64,000 nt of DNA from Roseiarcus sp963807735 (GTDB taxonomy: Bacteria > Pseudomonadota > Alphaproteobacteria > Rhizobiales > Beijerinckiaceae). A program made the translations under genes and the position numbers. The stretch's first letter is position 1. Each line of letters opens with the position of its first letter. Shown here piece after piece: positions 27,002 to 36,853 of the stretch. The notes beneath the pieces are model-generated. The model was given only the letters and a program-made list of their open reading frames with translations. It was not told where the DNA came from and ran no database searches. The stretch lies in assembly GCA_963807735.1 (NCBI GenBank), contig CAWEDI010000004.1, positions 248,001-312,000 of the forward strand, given 5' to 3'.

Positions 27002-27328
27002 CTACTTGTCGGCTTCCTCGAAAATCTTGCGCACGATCTGCAGCGCGGTCATCGCCGGCGGCCAACCGGCGTAGAAGGCGAGATGTGTGATCGTCGCGAT
27101 GATCTCGTCGTGGGTCAGGCCGTTGTCCATCGCCCGCTTCAGGTGGAACGGCATTTCATTGGTGCGGTAGAGCGAAATCAGGCTGGTGATGGCACCAGGC
27201 TGCGGTCGCGCGGCGACAGCGCCGGATGGTCCCAGACGTCGCCAAACAGCACCTTGTCGGTGATCTCGGCGAGATGCGGGGCGATGTCGCCGAAGGATTT
27301 GCGGGCGTTGGTGGGTTCTTCTTTCATC
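27002..27328 (-). pseudogene. Carboxymuconolactone-decarboxylase-family protein, frameshifted
   Basis: ATG 27328 opens MKEEPTNARKSFGDIAPHLAEITDKVLFGDVWDHPALSPRDRSLV. A shift near 27195 is needed to reach AITSLISLYRTNEMPFHLKRAMDNGLTHDEIIATITHLAFYAGWPPAMTAL. The family's catalytic Cys-x-x-Cys pair is absent in this subfamily (compare 29916-30698), which keeps ExxxxxxHxAFYxG. A few bases around SLVP/SPA appear to be lost. Sequencing error cannot be excluded. Confidence 0.7.
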
Positions 27329-27348
27329 GGGTCCTCCTTGCTTAACCG

Positions 27349-28110
<762 letters not shown>

Positions 28111-28128
28111 GAGCTTGCCTCCCTGCGA

Positions 28129-28891
28129 TCAGTGCGCGACAAAGCCGCCGTCGACCGGCAGCGCGACGCCGAGCACCAGGCTGGCGGCGGGGCTGCACAG
28201 CCACAGCACGGCGGCGGCGACTTCCTCGGGCCGACCCATCCGGCCGATCGGCTGCATCTTCAGAAATTCCTGCATCGCGGCGGGATCGATCTCCGTCGCC
28301 CATCGGCGTGTCGATGCAGCCGGGGCAGACGGCGTTGACGCGGATGCCCGTGGTGGCGACGTCGAGCGCGGCGCTCTTGGTCAGGCCGATCACGCCATGC
28401 TTGGTCGCGTGATAGGCGGCGCGTCCCGGGCAGGCCGACGAGGCCGCCGAGCGACGAGCAATTGACGATCGCGCCGCTGCCCTGCTTGCGTCATCTGCAA
28501 CAGCTCATGCTTCATGCAGGTCCAGACGCCGCGCAGATTGACGGCGTTGACGTCGTCGAAACCCTCGGCGGTCTCCTCCATCATCGGCCCATCGGACCGA
28601 GCATGCCGGCGTTGTTGTAGGCCATGTCGAGCCGGCCGAACGTCGCGACCGTGCTTCGCGACCAGCGCGGCCGCCTGCGCCTCGTCGGAGACGTCGCAGG
28701 GGACGGCGATTACCTCGTGACCGGCCTCAGCAAGCGCCTCGGTGGCGGCCTTCAGGCGTGTCTCGTTGCGGTCGGCGAGCACGACAGCCGCCCCGGAGCG
28801 CGCAAAGACCTTGCGCGGTCGCCAGCCCGATGCCGGAGCTAGCGCCGGTGACGAGCGCGACCTGGCCTTGGAAATCGTAGGTGGGGGTCAT
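28129..28891 (-). pseudogene. SDR paralogue with about five single-base shifts
   Basis: Joining frames gives a complete SDR. It starts MTPTYDFQGQVALVTGASSGIG, continues ADRNETRLKAATEALAEAGHEVIAVPCDVSDEAQAAALV and FDDVNAVNLRGVWTCMKHELLQM, then GLTKSAALDVATTGIRVNAVCPGCIDTPM, and ends VDGGFVAH. Shifts are needed near 28817, 28655, 28590, 28495-28425 and 28300. No part is missing, which is unusual for old decay and suggests recent loss or assembly error. Confidence 0.8.
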
Positions 28892-28911
28892 GGGGTCCTC
28901 TTTGCTTGAAG

Positions 28912-29895
28912 TCAGCGGTTGATGCGCGCCGCTTCCGATTGCGGATAGCGATCGCCGTGCACGGTGATCTCAGAGACGGCGCGATCGATGCGGGCGAGGT
29001 CGTCGGCCGTCAGGGGGAGATCGACGGCGCCGAGGTTCTCGTCGAGCCGGCCGAGCTTGGTCGTGCCGGGGATCGGCACGATCCACGGCTTCCGCGCGAG
29101 CAACCAGGCGAGCGCGATCTGCGCCGGGCTTGCGCCTTTCTCATCGCCGATCGTCTGCAACAGGTCGACCACGGGACGGTTCGCCTTGCGCGCCTCGGGC
29201 GTGAAGCGCGGCAGGCTGGTTCGGTTGTCGTTGCCGCCGAAGGCCGTCGCCTCGTCGATCGCGCCGGTGAGGAAGCCGCGACCCAGCGGGCTATACGGCA
29301 CGAAGCCTATGCCGAGCGCCTCGCAGGCCGGCAGCGCCCCGGACTCCGGTTCGCGCCACCACAGCGAATATTCGCTCTGCACGGCGGCGAGCGGCTGCAC
29401 GGCGTGGGCGCGCCGGATCGTCTCGACGCCGGCCTCGCACAGCCCGAAATGCCGCACCTTGCCCTCCTCGATCAGCCGCTTGACCGCGCCGGCGACCTCC
29501 TCAATCGGAACCTTGGGGTCGACGCGATGCTGATAGAACAGGTCGAGGGCCTCCACGCGCAGGCGGCGCAGCGACGCCTCCGCGACCTCACGGATATGCG
29601 CCGGCCGGCTGTCGAGGCCGTCAGAGCCCGGCGCAAAATCGTGGCCGAACTTGGTGGCGATGACGACTTCGCCGCGGAACGGCGCCAGCGCCTCGCCGAC
29701 TAGCTCCTCGTTGGTGAACGGGCCGTAGGATTCCGCCGTGTCGAAGAAGGTGACGCCGCGCGCGACGGCGGCGCGCACCAGCGCGATCATCGCGCCCCGG
29801 TCGGGGGCCGGGCCGCGATGGTGATTGAGGCCCATGCAGCCTAACCCGAGGGCGGAAACAGTAAGCCCACTTTGTCCGAGATGGCGCGTTTGCAT
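28912..29895 (-). CDS. Aldo/keto reductase
   Basis: 327 residues, full-length: MQTRHLGQSGLTVSALGLGCMG, FFDTAESYGPFTNEELVG (catalytic Asp and Tyr), VVIATKFG (Lys), LFYQHRVDPKVPIEE (His) and IVPIPGTTKLGRLDENLGA (NADPH site). It belongs to the AKR13/YajO-like group of general aldehyde reductases. The C-terminal half resembles the deleted Tat-linked gene at 883-1512. It probably uses NADPH in the cytosol. Confidence 0.93.
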   Translation of the reverse strand: MQTRHLGQSGLTVSALGLGCMGLNHHRGPAPDRGAMIALVRAAVARGVTFFDTAESYGPFTNEELVGEALAPFRGEVVIATKFGHDFAPGSDGLDSRPAHIREVAEASLRRLRVEALDLFYQHRVDPKVPIEEVAGAVKRLIEEGKVRHFGLCEAGVETIRRAHAVQPLAAVQSEYSLWWREPESGALPACEALGIGFVPYSPLGRGFLTGAIDEATAFGGNDNRTSLPRFTPEARKANRPVVDLLQTIGDEKGASPAQIALAWLLARKPWIVPIPGTTKLGRLDENLGAVDLPLTADDLARIDRAVSEITVHGDRYPQSEAARINR

Positions 29896-29915
29896 GACTG
29901 TCTGCTAGCTCCGGC

Positions 29916-30698
29916 TCATTTGTTGGCGTTGCGCTTCTCGAATACGGTCTTGGCGATGGCCGCGGCAGAAAAGGCGTTCGGCCAGCCGCCGTAATAGGCG
30001 AGATGGCTGATTGCCTCCGACGCTTCGGTCTCCGTCAGCCCGTTGTTCAAGGCGCGAACGAGATGGCCAGGCAGTTGTCCAAACTGACCTGTCGCGATCA
30101 GCGCGCTGATCGTGACCAGGCTGCGGTCGCGCGGGCTGAGGTCCGGCCGCAACCAGAGATCGTGAAACAGCACGTCAGTCGTGTCCTGAACCAGCGCCGG
30201 CGCGGCCGAGCCCAGCGCCTTGTTGACCGACACGGCCCGCTCCGCTTCGGACTTCTCGTCGTTGGTCAACGGCGGCATCGTCGCCGGCGCCAATTGATCC
30301 GCGCCGATATGGCGCTCGGCGAACACGGGTTGCGTCGCGGCGATGGCGACCATCGCGTTCTCCCAGCCGGCGTAGAAGGCGAGATGGGTGATGATCCCCG
30401 AAAGCTCGGACGGCTTGACGCCGGCGTCGAGCGCCAGCCGAATATAGCCCGGCAAATCCGCCGACTGGTTGCGCGCGATCAGCGTCGTCACGGTGACGAT
30501 GCTGCGGTCGCGCAAGGAGAGGCCGGACCGTTTCCACAGTTTGTCGGCGATGATGCCCTGCGCGTCGCGAGCCAGCGCCGGTGCGACCGCGCTCACGTCG
30601 GTGGGGACAGGCGGATGCGGGTCGGGGTTCGATTGTTCGAATGCTGCGGTCGCGGTGTTCAGAAGGACCGCCGCTGCGATCAGGGGCAAAGTTTTCAT
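29916..30698 (-). CDS. Exported two-domain carboxymuconolactone-decarboxylase-like protein
   Basis: Start at 30698 (MKTLPLIAAAVLLNTATAAFEQ), a signal peptide. Two CMD domains follow: LWKRSGLSLRDRSIVTVTTLIARNQ with GIITHLAFYAGWENA, and LWLRPDLSPRDRSLVTISALIATGQ with EAISHLAYYGGWPNA. The Cys pair of peroxidatic AhpD-type members is absent. Periplasmic proteins of this type often accompany aldo/keto reductases and cupins; their activity is unclear. Confidence 0.85.
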   Translation of the reverse strand: MKTLPLIAAAVLLNTATAAFEQSNPDPHPPVPTDVSAVAPALARDAQGIIADKLWKRSGLSLRDRSIVTVTTLIARNQSADLPGYIRLALDAGVKPSELSGIITHLAFYAGWENAMVAIAATQPVFAERHIGADQLAPATMPPLTNDEKSEAERAVSVNKALGSAAPALVQDTTDVLFHDLWLRPDLSPRDRSLVTISALIATGQFGQLPGHLVRALNNGLTETEASEAISHLAYYGGWPNAFSAAAIAKTVFEKRNANK

Positions 30699-30715
30699 GT
30701 GACGGTCTCCCTGGC

Positions 30716-31111
30716 TCAGCCGGCGTATTGCGCGTCGGAGACGCGCTCCAACCAATCGACCGCCTTGCCGTCTAGTCTTTCGGCAATGGCGATGTGGGTC
30801 ATCGCCGTCGTCGGCGCGGCGCCGTGCCAATGCTTTTCGCCCGGCGCGAACCAGACCAAGTCACCTGGCCGGATCTCCTCGATCTCGCCGCCCTCCCGCT
30901 GCACGCGCCCGCAACCGGCCGTGACGATCAGCATCTGTCCGAGCGGGTGGGTGTGCCACCCGGTGCGCGCGCCCGGCTCGAAAGTCACGGTAGCGCCGCC
31001 AATTCGTGCGGGCGCCGGCGGATTGATGAGCGGATCGATGCGCACGGTTCCGGTGAACCAGTCGGAAGGGCCTTTGCCCGAAGGCTGCGAACCGCTGCGC
31101 TTGATGTCCAT
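30716..31111 (-). CDS. Cupin-domain protein
   Basis: 131 residues: VTFEPGARTGWHTHPLGQMLIVTAGCGRVQREGG and IRPGDLVWFAPGEKHWHGAAPTTAMTHIAI contain the two cupin motifs with metal-binding His-x-His, Glu or Gln and late His. Such (R)-mandelonitrile-lyase-like or quercetinase-like cupins occur beside CMD genes as here (18 bp apart). The substrate is unknown. It is divergent from the LysR pseudogene, which probably once controlled the group. Confidence 0.88.
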   Translation of the reverse strand: MDIKRSGSQPSGKGPSDWFTGTVRIDPLINPPAPARIGGATVTFEPGARTGWHTHPLGQMLIVTAGCGRVQREGGEIEEIRPGDLVWFAPGEKHWHGAAPTTAMTHIAIAERLDGKAVDWLERVSDAQYAG

Positions 31112-31212
31112 GTCCGTCTCCTTGAGCTTTCTCGGCTGACGGCAATATGGACCCTCCGCACCTCCGCGATAATGCGCTATAATCGGGATAGCCCTATTAG
31201 AGATGCTTATAG

Positions 31213-32281
31213 ATGACGAGGCCCGCCGCTTCCGACCCTTCCGCCTTTCTCGGCGTCGCGAAGGCGGAGCTTTACCCGCGCGGCGGCGCAATTGGGGGGG
31301 TCGCAATCCGCGCTGAGCCAGAGGGTGCGCACGCTGGGGACCCGCGTCGGCGTGCCGCTGCTGCGCCGCTCGACGCGCAGCGTGTCGCCGACGGAGGCGG
31401 GCGAGCGGCTGATCGAGGAGGTCGGGCCGGGGCTGGAGGAGATTGACGCCGAACTCGCCGCGCTTCGTACGATGCGCGACGAGCCGGCCGGTTCGATCCG
31501 CATCAACGCCGACGAGCCCGGCGGCGCGTCGCGCGCTCTGGCCGGTACTTGAAAAATTCCTGCTAGAGATACCGATCAAACAGAATCGGCCCGTCATTGC
31601 GAGCGAAGCGAAGCAATCCAGCGCGCCGAGATCGTAGGCTAGTCGGTGAAGCTCGGCTCGGCGGAGACGTGGATGGCTTCGCTTCGCTCGCTATGACGGC
31701 GGTACAACTTGATCGATAATCGCTCTAGACCGTCCCGACATCAAGGTCGAAAGCTTCGTCGACTACGGTCTGACCGACATTATCGCCGAAGGCTTCGACG
31801 CCGGAGTTCGGATCGGCGGCTGATCGCCAAGGACATGATTGCGGTGCGCATCGGCCCCGACATGCGGATGGTGGTGGTCGGCGCACCGTCCTATTTCGCC
31901 GGCCGCACGCCGCCGGACCAGACGAACCATAGCTGCATCAATCTTCGCCTGCGTACGCGCGGCAATCTTTACGCCTGGGAGTTTGAGAAGGCCGGACGCG
32001 AGACCAAAATCAGGGTCGAGGGACAGCACATCTTCAACACGGTCGATCTGATGTTCGACGCCGCTTCGGCGGGGTTGGGTCTCGCCTATTTATCGGGAGA
32101 GCATGTGCAACGATCGATCGCCAGCGGCCGGCTGGTGCAAGTGCTCGGCGATTGGTGTCCGCCATTCCCCCGCTACCACCTCTACTATCCGAGCCGGCGA
32201 CACCGCTCGGCGGCTTTCAGTATGCTGGTCGACGCGCTGCGTTACCGCGAGCCTGCGAACGGCGGGCGGGCGTCGTCATGA
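31213..32281 (+). pseudogene. LysR-family regulator broken by indels and a MITE
   Basis: From ATG 31213 the gene reads MTRPAASDPSAFLGVAKA, shifts frame in the helix-turn-helix (then SQSALSQRVRTLGTRVGVPLLRRSTRSVSPTEAG), and is cut at 31563-31728 by a 158-bp palindromic insertion. The joined sequence KFLLD-RPDIKVESFVDYGLTDIIAEGFDAGVRIG restores the frame. A stop after RIGG (31821) and the effector domain to PANGGRASS follow. It is divergent from the cupin/CMD/AKR genes, its likely former targets. Confidence 0.85.
31567..31724. mobile_element. 158-bp palindromic MITE-like repeat, intact copy
   Basis: The insert is bounded by direct CTAG copies (31563-31566, 31725-31728). Its ends are related inverted repeats: CTAGAGATACCGATCAA, and on the other strand CTAGAGCGATTATCGATCAA. 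Inside is a long imperfect palindrome with GCGAGCGAAGCGAAGCAATCC opposite GGATGGCTTCGCTTCGCTCGC. It has no coding capacity. Another copy lies split at 47693-49086. The GCGAGCGAAGCGAAGC arm resembles a dispersed repeat seen in many proteobacteria. Confidence 0.85.
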
Positions 32282-32893
32282 AGGCGTAATCTGTCCTGTT
32301 GATCTCAATGGCGTGTAGGCAAGAGCCGCCTGCATTTGGCGAGGGGAGCTACGTCGGGCTGCATCATTTCGTTTTAGCCGGGGTATGCGGCGACGATTTG
32401 CTCTCCGTGCGCGTCAGTGCGCCGAGCGGTGACCGGACTTTGCGCTAAGCGGAATATTCCTTTGCGCCAGATGGCGAGTGAACTTGGTTGAAAAGAAAGA
32501 TTGCTGTTTTTATTGTCAGTGTCCACAGCGGTGGCTGGTTAGCTCACCTCACATCCGAGCGTTTAGCAAGTCTACAATAACAATCGTTGGGAGAACGACC
32601 GTGAGGCGCCGCACGTCTGAGATTAATCGGAGCTGCATCGGCCCTGGCCATGAGTCCCGCGCCGCTGCGCGCACAATCAAATGCGCCAACACTCTTACGC
32701 TTTGTGCCCGTCTCGGACCTCCTCGTCCTCGATCCGCCTGTGTCGAAGTGTTGACTGGGCGGCCACGCGCGTTGCGCGCTAGCAGTTCGCCGCTTCCCTT
32801 TTCGATGCGATCGGCCGAGCGCCGCAGGGGCTGACACGTCAAAGGCGCGCGACCATAGGCCAAGACGCGCCGTTGTCCTCGGGAGGAACCTCA
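32282..32893. other. 610-bp upstream region of the branched-chain-type ABC operon
   Basis: No gene is convincing. The segment 32480-32600 is relatively AT-rich and probably carries the operon promoter. GGGAGGAACC just before 32894 is the ribosome site of the binding-protein gene. Confidence 0.4.
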
Positions 32894-34132
32894 ATGAAAG
32901 AGAATCGATCCGGCAAAGACGTTCTCAGCAGGCGCGACCTGATGCGGCTGGGAGGCGCGTTCGGCGCGGTGGCAGGCGCCTCACAGATCTTCCGTGCGGG
33001 CGTCGTATCGACCGCGTCGGCGGAGGAGCCGATGAAGGTCGGCTTCATCAAGTCCATCACCGGCAAGCTGGCCTCCAGCAACGGTCCCCTCTTCGTCACG
33101 GGTCGGATCGCCATCGAGGAGATCAATGCCGCCGGCGGCATCATGGGACGGCAGATCTCGGTCGTCGAAGAGGACGACCAGGGAAGTCCGGCGCGCGAGC
33201 CGGAAGTGGTTCGCAAGCTATCCGACGCCGATGTGCGCTTCGTAGTGGGACCGGTCGGTTCGACCCAGACCCTTTCGACATTGGGCGCCACGCAGAAAAA
33301 CAAGATGCTGCAGACCGCCCAGGCGAATGTGCCGCAGGTCGGGGACGGGGTGAAGTATCCGTACTTCTACTCGCTGAATTTCACGACGGAGCAGCAGGCC
33401 GAAGCGGGCGTTCGCTATCTTGCCGATGATCTGGGGATCAAGAAGATTGGCGTGATCCGCGACAACAACAGTTTCGGCGAACTCCTCGGCAAGGGAACGG
33501 TATCGGCGCTCGACCGCCGAGGGCTGAAGCTGGTCCGCGAAGAGGTCTTCGGCTATGACGCCCCAGACCTCGGACCCTACCTGGCGAATTTGAAAAGGGC
33601 CGGCGTTGACGGCCTGCTGATCTGGGCAGGCATCACACCCAACGTCGCGCAAGCCATGACGGCGCTCGACCGGATGCAATGGTATCCCGAGATCGCCGGA
33701 CATGTGTCGCTGCTCAGCGACAGCCTATTCGAACTTGCCCCCGAGGCCGTCCTCAAAAAGGCTTATGGGACTTTCATCAAGAATCTCTCGTGGACCCCTA
33801 CGGAACCGATCGGAGCGCGCCAGAAAGCCTTCGCAGAGAAGGTGGCGAAATATCCGGAAGCAACCCGTCAGGGCCCACTGGTCGCGAGCTGTCCGTTCTA
33901 CGACTACATGTACCTGCTGAAGCAGGTGATCGAGCAAGAGAAGACGTTCGATATCGACAAGCTGAAGACGGCGCTCGATAACATCAAGACCTTCGACGGC
34001 CTGCTCGGCCCTATCCGCTTCACGCCACAGAAGCATTCGGGGTGGGAAACGGACCAGACTGTCCTCGTCTCGGCGATGTCCGGCAGGGACCCGCAGGCGA
34101 TGAACATCTTTCGCCAACGGGCGACCATGTGA
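32894..34132 (+). CDS. Branched-chain-type ABC substrate-binding protein
   Basis: Start 32894 (MKENRSGKDVLSRRDLMRLGGAFGAVAGA) follows GGGAGGAA. SRRDLMRLGG is a twin-arginine signal, cleaved near TASAEEP. The mature Leu/Ile/Val-binding fold shows in VGFIKSITGKLASSNGPLFVTG, IAIEEINAAGGIMGRQISVVEED, RFVVGPVGSTQTLS and DNNSFGELLGKGTVSALDRRGLKLV. It is the first gene of a LivKHMGF-like operon. Neighbouring enzymes suggest an organic acid rather than an amino acid ligand. Confidence 0.92.
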   Translation: MKENRSGKDVLSRRDLMRLGGAFGAVAGASQIFRAGVVSTASAEEPMKVGFIKSITGKLASSNGPLFVTGRIAIEEINAAGGIMGRQISVVEEDDQGSPAREPEVVRKLSDADVRFVVGPVGSTQTLSTLGATQKNKMLQTAQANVPQVGDGVKYPYFYSLNFTTEQQAEAGVRYLADDLGIKKIGVIRDNNSFGELLGKGTVSALDRRGLKLVREEVFGYDAPDLGPYLANLKRAGVDGLLIWAGITPNVAQAMTALDRMQWYPEIAGHVSLLSDSLFELAPEAVLKKAYGTFIKNLSWTPTEPIGARQKAFAEKVAKYPEATRQGPLVASCPFYDYMYLLKQVIEQEKTFDIDKLKTALDNIKTFDGLLGPIRFTPQKHSGWETDQTVLVSAMSGRDPQAMNIFRQRATM

Positions 34133-34199
34133 AATGCGGATCTGATCGAGGCTCCGTCGCGGTCGCGATGGCGCTTCCCGAGCGGCCGAGGGAGTTGCG

Positions 34200-35072
34200 A
34201 TGTTGTGGGACATTTTGGTTTCGACTGTGGTCACCGCATCGCTCTATGCGCTCGTCGGTCTCGGAATGAACGTGCTGTTCCGACCAACCAACGCTTTCAG
34301 CTTCGCCCACGGGAATCTCATCATGCTTGGCGCGATGACCTGCGCCATAGGTCTCCGGGCCGGTATGGAATGGTATGTCGCAGCTCTCGTCAGCATCCTG
34401 CTTGTGACCGCGCTTTCGGTTGCTGCGGGAATGGTTGCGATCGCCCCGGTGCTGGCGAGGCCTGGCGCGCATGGATGGGTCATCAGCACGCTCGCGCTCT
34501 CGATCATCATCGACAACGTCAGCGGCAAGATTTTCGGTCCCGATCCTCTGCTGCTGCCCCCGCCGCCGCCCTTGACAACGGCGGGCCACACGTTCGGCCC
34601 TTTGAACGTCAGCGCCTATCAGGTCGCGCTCTGCGTTTTCACGCTCGGCTTGCTGATCGCCGCGGAGCTGATCTACCGGACCCGTACGGGGCGGGCCGTA
34701 TTGGCCTTGGCGGAAGATAGGCAAGCCGCGCTCCTGCGGGGGATCAATCCCTCCCGGCTCGTCAACTCGGCCTTCCTCTTCAGCGGCGCCATAGCTGCGA
34801 TCGCCGGGATCGCCGCCGCCCCCCAGATCTACGCCTCGATCGACCTTGGCTCCGCCCTTCTTCTCAAGGGCTTCGAAGTCGTGGCGGTCGGCGGGATCGG
34901 CAGCAACGTTGGCACCCTGTGCGCCGCGCTGCTGCTCGGCCTGGTGCAGGCCGTGACCGCCGCCACCCTTACGCCTGGCTACCAAGACCTTGCCACCTTC
35001 GTGGTGCTCATCCTGGCCGTGATGATCAGGCCCTCGGGGCTGTTCGGCAAGCAGACGAGCCGCGCAGTCTGA
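34200..35072 (+). CDS. livH: LivH-type ABC permease
   Basis: 290 residues with about eight helices: MLWDILVSTVVTASLYALVGLGMNVLFRPTNAFSFAHGNLIMLGA is the standard LivH start. GFEVVAVGGIGSNVGTLCAALLLGLVQA and FVVLILAVMIRPSGLFGKQ are the usual C-terminal motifs. Its stop overlaps the next start (TGATGA at 35070-35074). It pairs with the LivM half of the following fusion to form the channel. Confidence 0.92.
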   Translation: MLWDILVSTVVTASLYALVGLGMNVLFRPTNAFSFAHGNLIMLGAMTCAIGLRAGMEWYVAALVSILLVTALSVAAGMVAIAPVLARPGAHGWVISTLALSIIIDNVSGKIFGPDPLLLPPPPPLTTAGHTFGPLNVSAYQVALCVFTLGLLIAAELIYRTRTGRAVLALAEDRQAALLRGINPSRLVNSAFLFSGAIAAIAGIAAAPQIYASIDLGSALLLKGFEVVAVGGIGSNVGTLCAALLLGLVQAVTAATLTPGYQDLATFVVLILAVMIRPSGLFGKQTSRAV

Positions 35073-36853
35073 TGAACAGCCTCGGCCTGAAGTCCTTTGG
35101 ACCCGTCGCGGCTGCGGGGCTGCTGCTGCTGCTCCCGCTTGTCATTACTGGAGGCTACCTCACCTTCCTGCTCACCGAGGCGCTGATCGTCTACATCGTT
35201 TCTATGGGACTCAACGTGCTGTCCGGATACGGGGGCCAGACATCCGTCGGTCACGGAGCGTTGGTGGGCTTGGCCGCCTACGTCGTCGGCATCGGCACCG
35301 TCGATTACGGCCTCTCGTTCTGGCTGGCCATGCCCCTCGCGATCGTGGCGACGACTGCCGTGGGCTGCCTTTTCGCCATTCCGGCCGCCCGACTGTCGGC
35401 CTGGTACTTTGCGCTGATCACCCTCGGGTTCGCCGCCGTCTTCCACAGCATGGTCATCGAGCTTGATTGGCTGACCCACAGCTTCACCGGCGTCGTCGGC
35501 ATCCCGATGCCGATGATCGGCTCGTATGTCCTCAACGAATTGGACCTTTACCGTGCTATTGCGGTTCTCGCCGTGCTCACCTTCGTTGGGGTGCGCAACC
35601 TCATCAACTCGCGGATCGGTCGCGGCCTCATGGGATTGCGCGACAACCCGCTCGCCGTGGCGGCATGCGGCGTGCCCCGGGTTCATATGAGGCTGTTGAG
35701 CTTCATCATCAGTTCCTGCCTCGCTGCCTTGGGCGGCGCTCTGCTGGCGGTGCACAAGACCGTGGTCACGCCGGATGACTTCGTTCCCGATTATTCAATC
35801 ACGTTCCTCATCATAATCGTCCTCGGCGGACAGGGCCGCTTACACGGGCCGATGCTTGGCGCCGCCGTTTATTTCGTGCTTCCCGAAATGCTCGGCGCTT
35901 TGGAAAGCTGGCGTTTCGCGATCTTCGGCGTGTTCCTGCTGGCGGTCGTGTTGTTCGCTCCTTCCGGCCTTGTCAGCTTCGCGGAAGCGCTCGGTCACAG
36001 GCTCGGCTTCGGCAAAGTGGTCAAGCGCGAACGCCACGGTGCGGCGCCGACGCTCACGCGATCGAGTGCGCCTGGGGCGGAGGTTACAATATCGGGGCTC
36101 GTGAAGCGCTTCGGCGGCGTCACGGCCCTGGCCGGCGCCTCCTTGACGATCCCGCGTGGCGCCATCCACGCGATCGTCGGCCCCAACGGCTCCGGCAAGA
36201 CGACGCTCCTGAACATGATCTCGGGCTACTATAAGGCCGATGCGGGAGACATCCGGCTCGACGGCGCCGCACTTCTCGGCCGAAGCGTCCATCGGATTGC
36301 GCGGCTCGGGGTGCGACGAACGTTCCAGACCCCGAAGCTCCTTCCCGATCTGAGCGTAATTGAGAACGTGATGCTGGGCGCCTTCGCCGACGAGCGGTCG
36401 GGCATCCTGTCGATCTTGGTGGGAAGCGGTTCGGCTCGACGGGAAGACAAACGTCTTCGCGCCGAAGCGCTGAGCCTTCTCGATTTCGTCCAGCTCGGCG
36501 AATTCTCGGACATACGTGCGGGCAGTCTCACGCACGGCCAGCAGCGGCTGCTCGAGATCGCCCGCGCCCTGGCCGGTCAGCCGCGCCTGTTGCTCCTGGA
36601 CGAGCCGGCTGCGGGTCTTGCCATGGGAGAGCTCGTGATGCTGAGGAACGTCATTCACGCGGTGGCCGGGACGGGCGTCACGGTGATCATCGTCGAGCAT
36701 CACCTCGACCTTATCACCGAGCTTTGCCAAAACGTGACGGTGCTGGACCGTGGAAAGGTCCTGGCGGACGGTGCAACGGCCGATGTTTTCCGCGATCCGC
36801 GCGTCATCGAAGCCTATATGGGCGTGAAGCCGGTAGGAGCGCTTTCCACATGA
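35072..36853 (+). CDS. LivM-LivG fusion: ABC permease joined to ATPase
   Basis: 593 residues. Residues 1-325 are a LivM permease (LNVLSGYGGQTSVGHGALVGLAAYVVG, LRDNPLAVAACGV, VLGGQGRLHGPMLGAAVYFVLPE). A linker around 325-340 (KRERHGAAPTLTRSSAPGAE) leads to a LivG ATPase: Walker A GPNGSGKTTL, FQTPKLLPDLSVIENVMLG, signature LTHGQQR (normally LSYGQQR), Walker B LLLLDEPAAGL and VEHHLDL. Fusion fixes permease and ATPase stoichiometry. The stop overlaps livF by ATGA. Confidence 0.93.
   Translation: MNSLGLKSFGPVAAAGLLLLLPLVITGGYLTFLLTEALIVYIVSMGLNVLSGYGGQTSVGHGALVGLAAYVVGIGTVDYGLSFWLAMPLAIVATTAVGCLFAIPAARLSAWYFALITLGFAAVFHSMVIELDWLTHSFTGVVGIPMPMIGSYVLNELDLYRAIAVLAVLTFVGVRNLINSRIGRGLMGLRDNPLAVAACGVPRVHMRLLSFIISSCLAALGGALLAVHKTVVTPDDFVPDYSITFLIIIVLGGQGRLHGPMLGAAVYFVLPEMLGALESWRFAIFGVFLLAVVLFAPSGLVSFAEALGHRLGFGKVVKRERHGAAPTLTRSSAPGAEVTISGLVKRFGGVTALAGASLTIPRGAIHAIVGPNGSGKTTLLNMISGYYKADAGDIRLDGAALLGRSVHRIARLGVRRTFQTPKLLPDLSVIENVMLGAFADERSGILSILVGSGSARREDKRLRAEALSLLDFVQLGEFSDIRAGSLTHGQQRLLEIARALAGQPRLLLLDEPAAGLAMGELVMLRNVIHAVAGTGVTVIIVEHHLDLITELCQNVTVLDRGKVLADGATADVFRDPRVIEAYMGVKPVGALST

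Noticed and set aside
34020..34985. 321-codon minus-strand open frame opposite livH
   Set aside because: Antisense to a clear permease gene and low-complexity in composition.
35840..36730. 296-codon minus-strand open frame opposite the LivM-LivG fusion
   Set aside because: Antisense artefact; no motifs.
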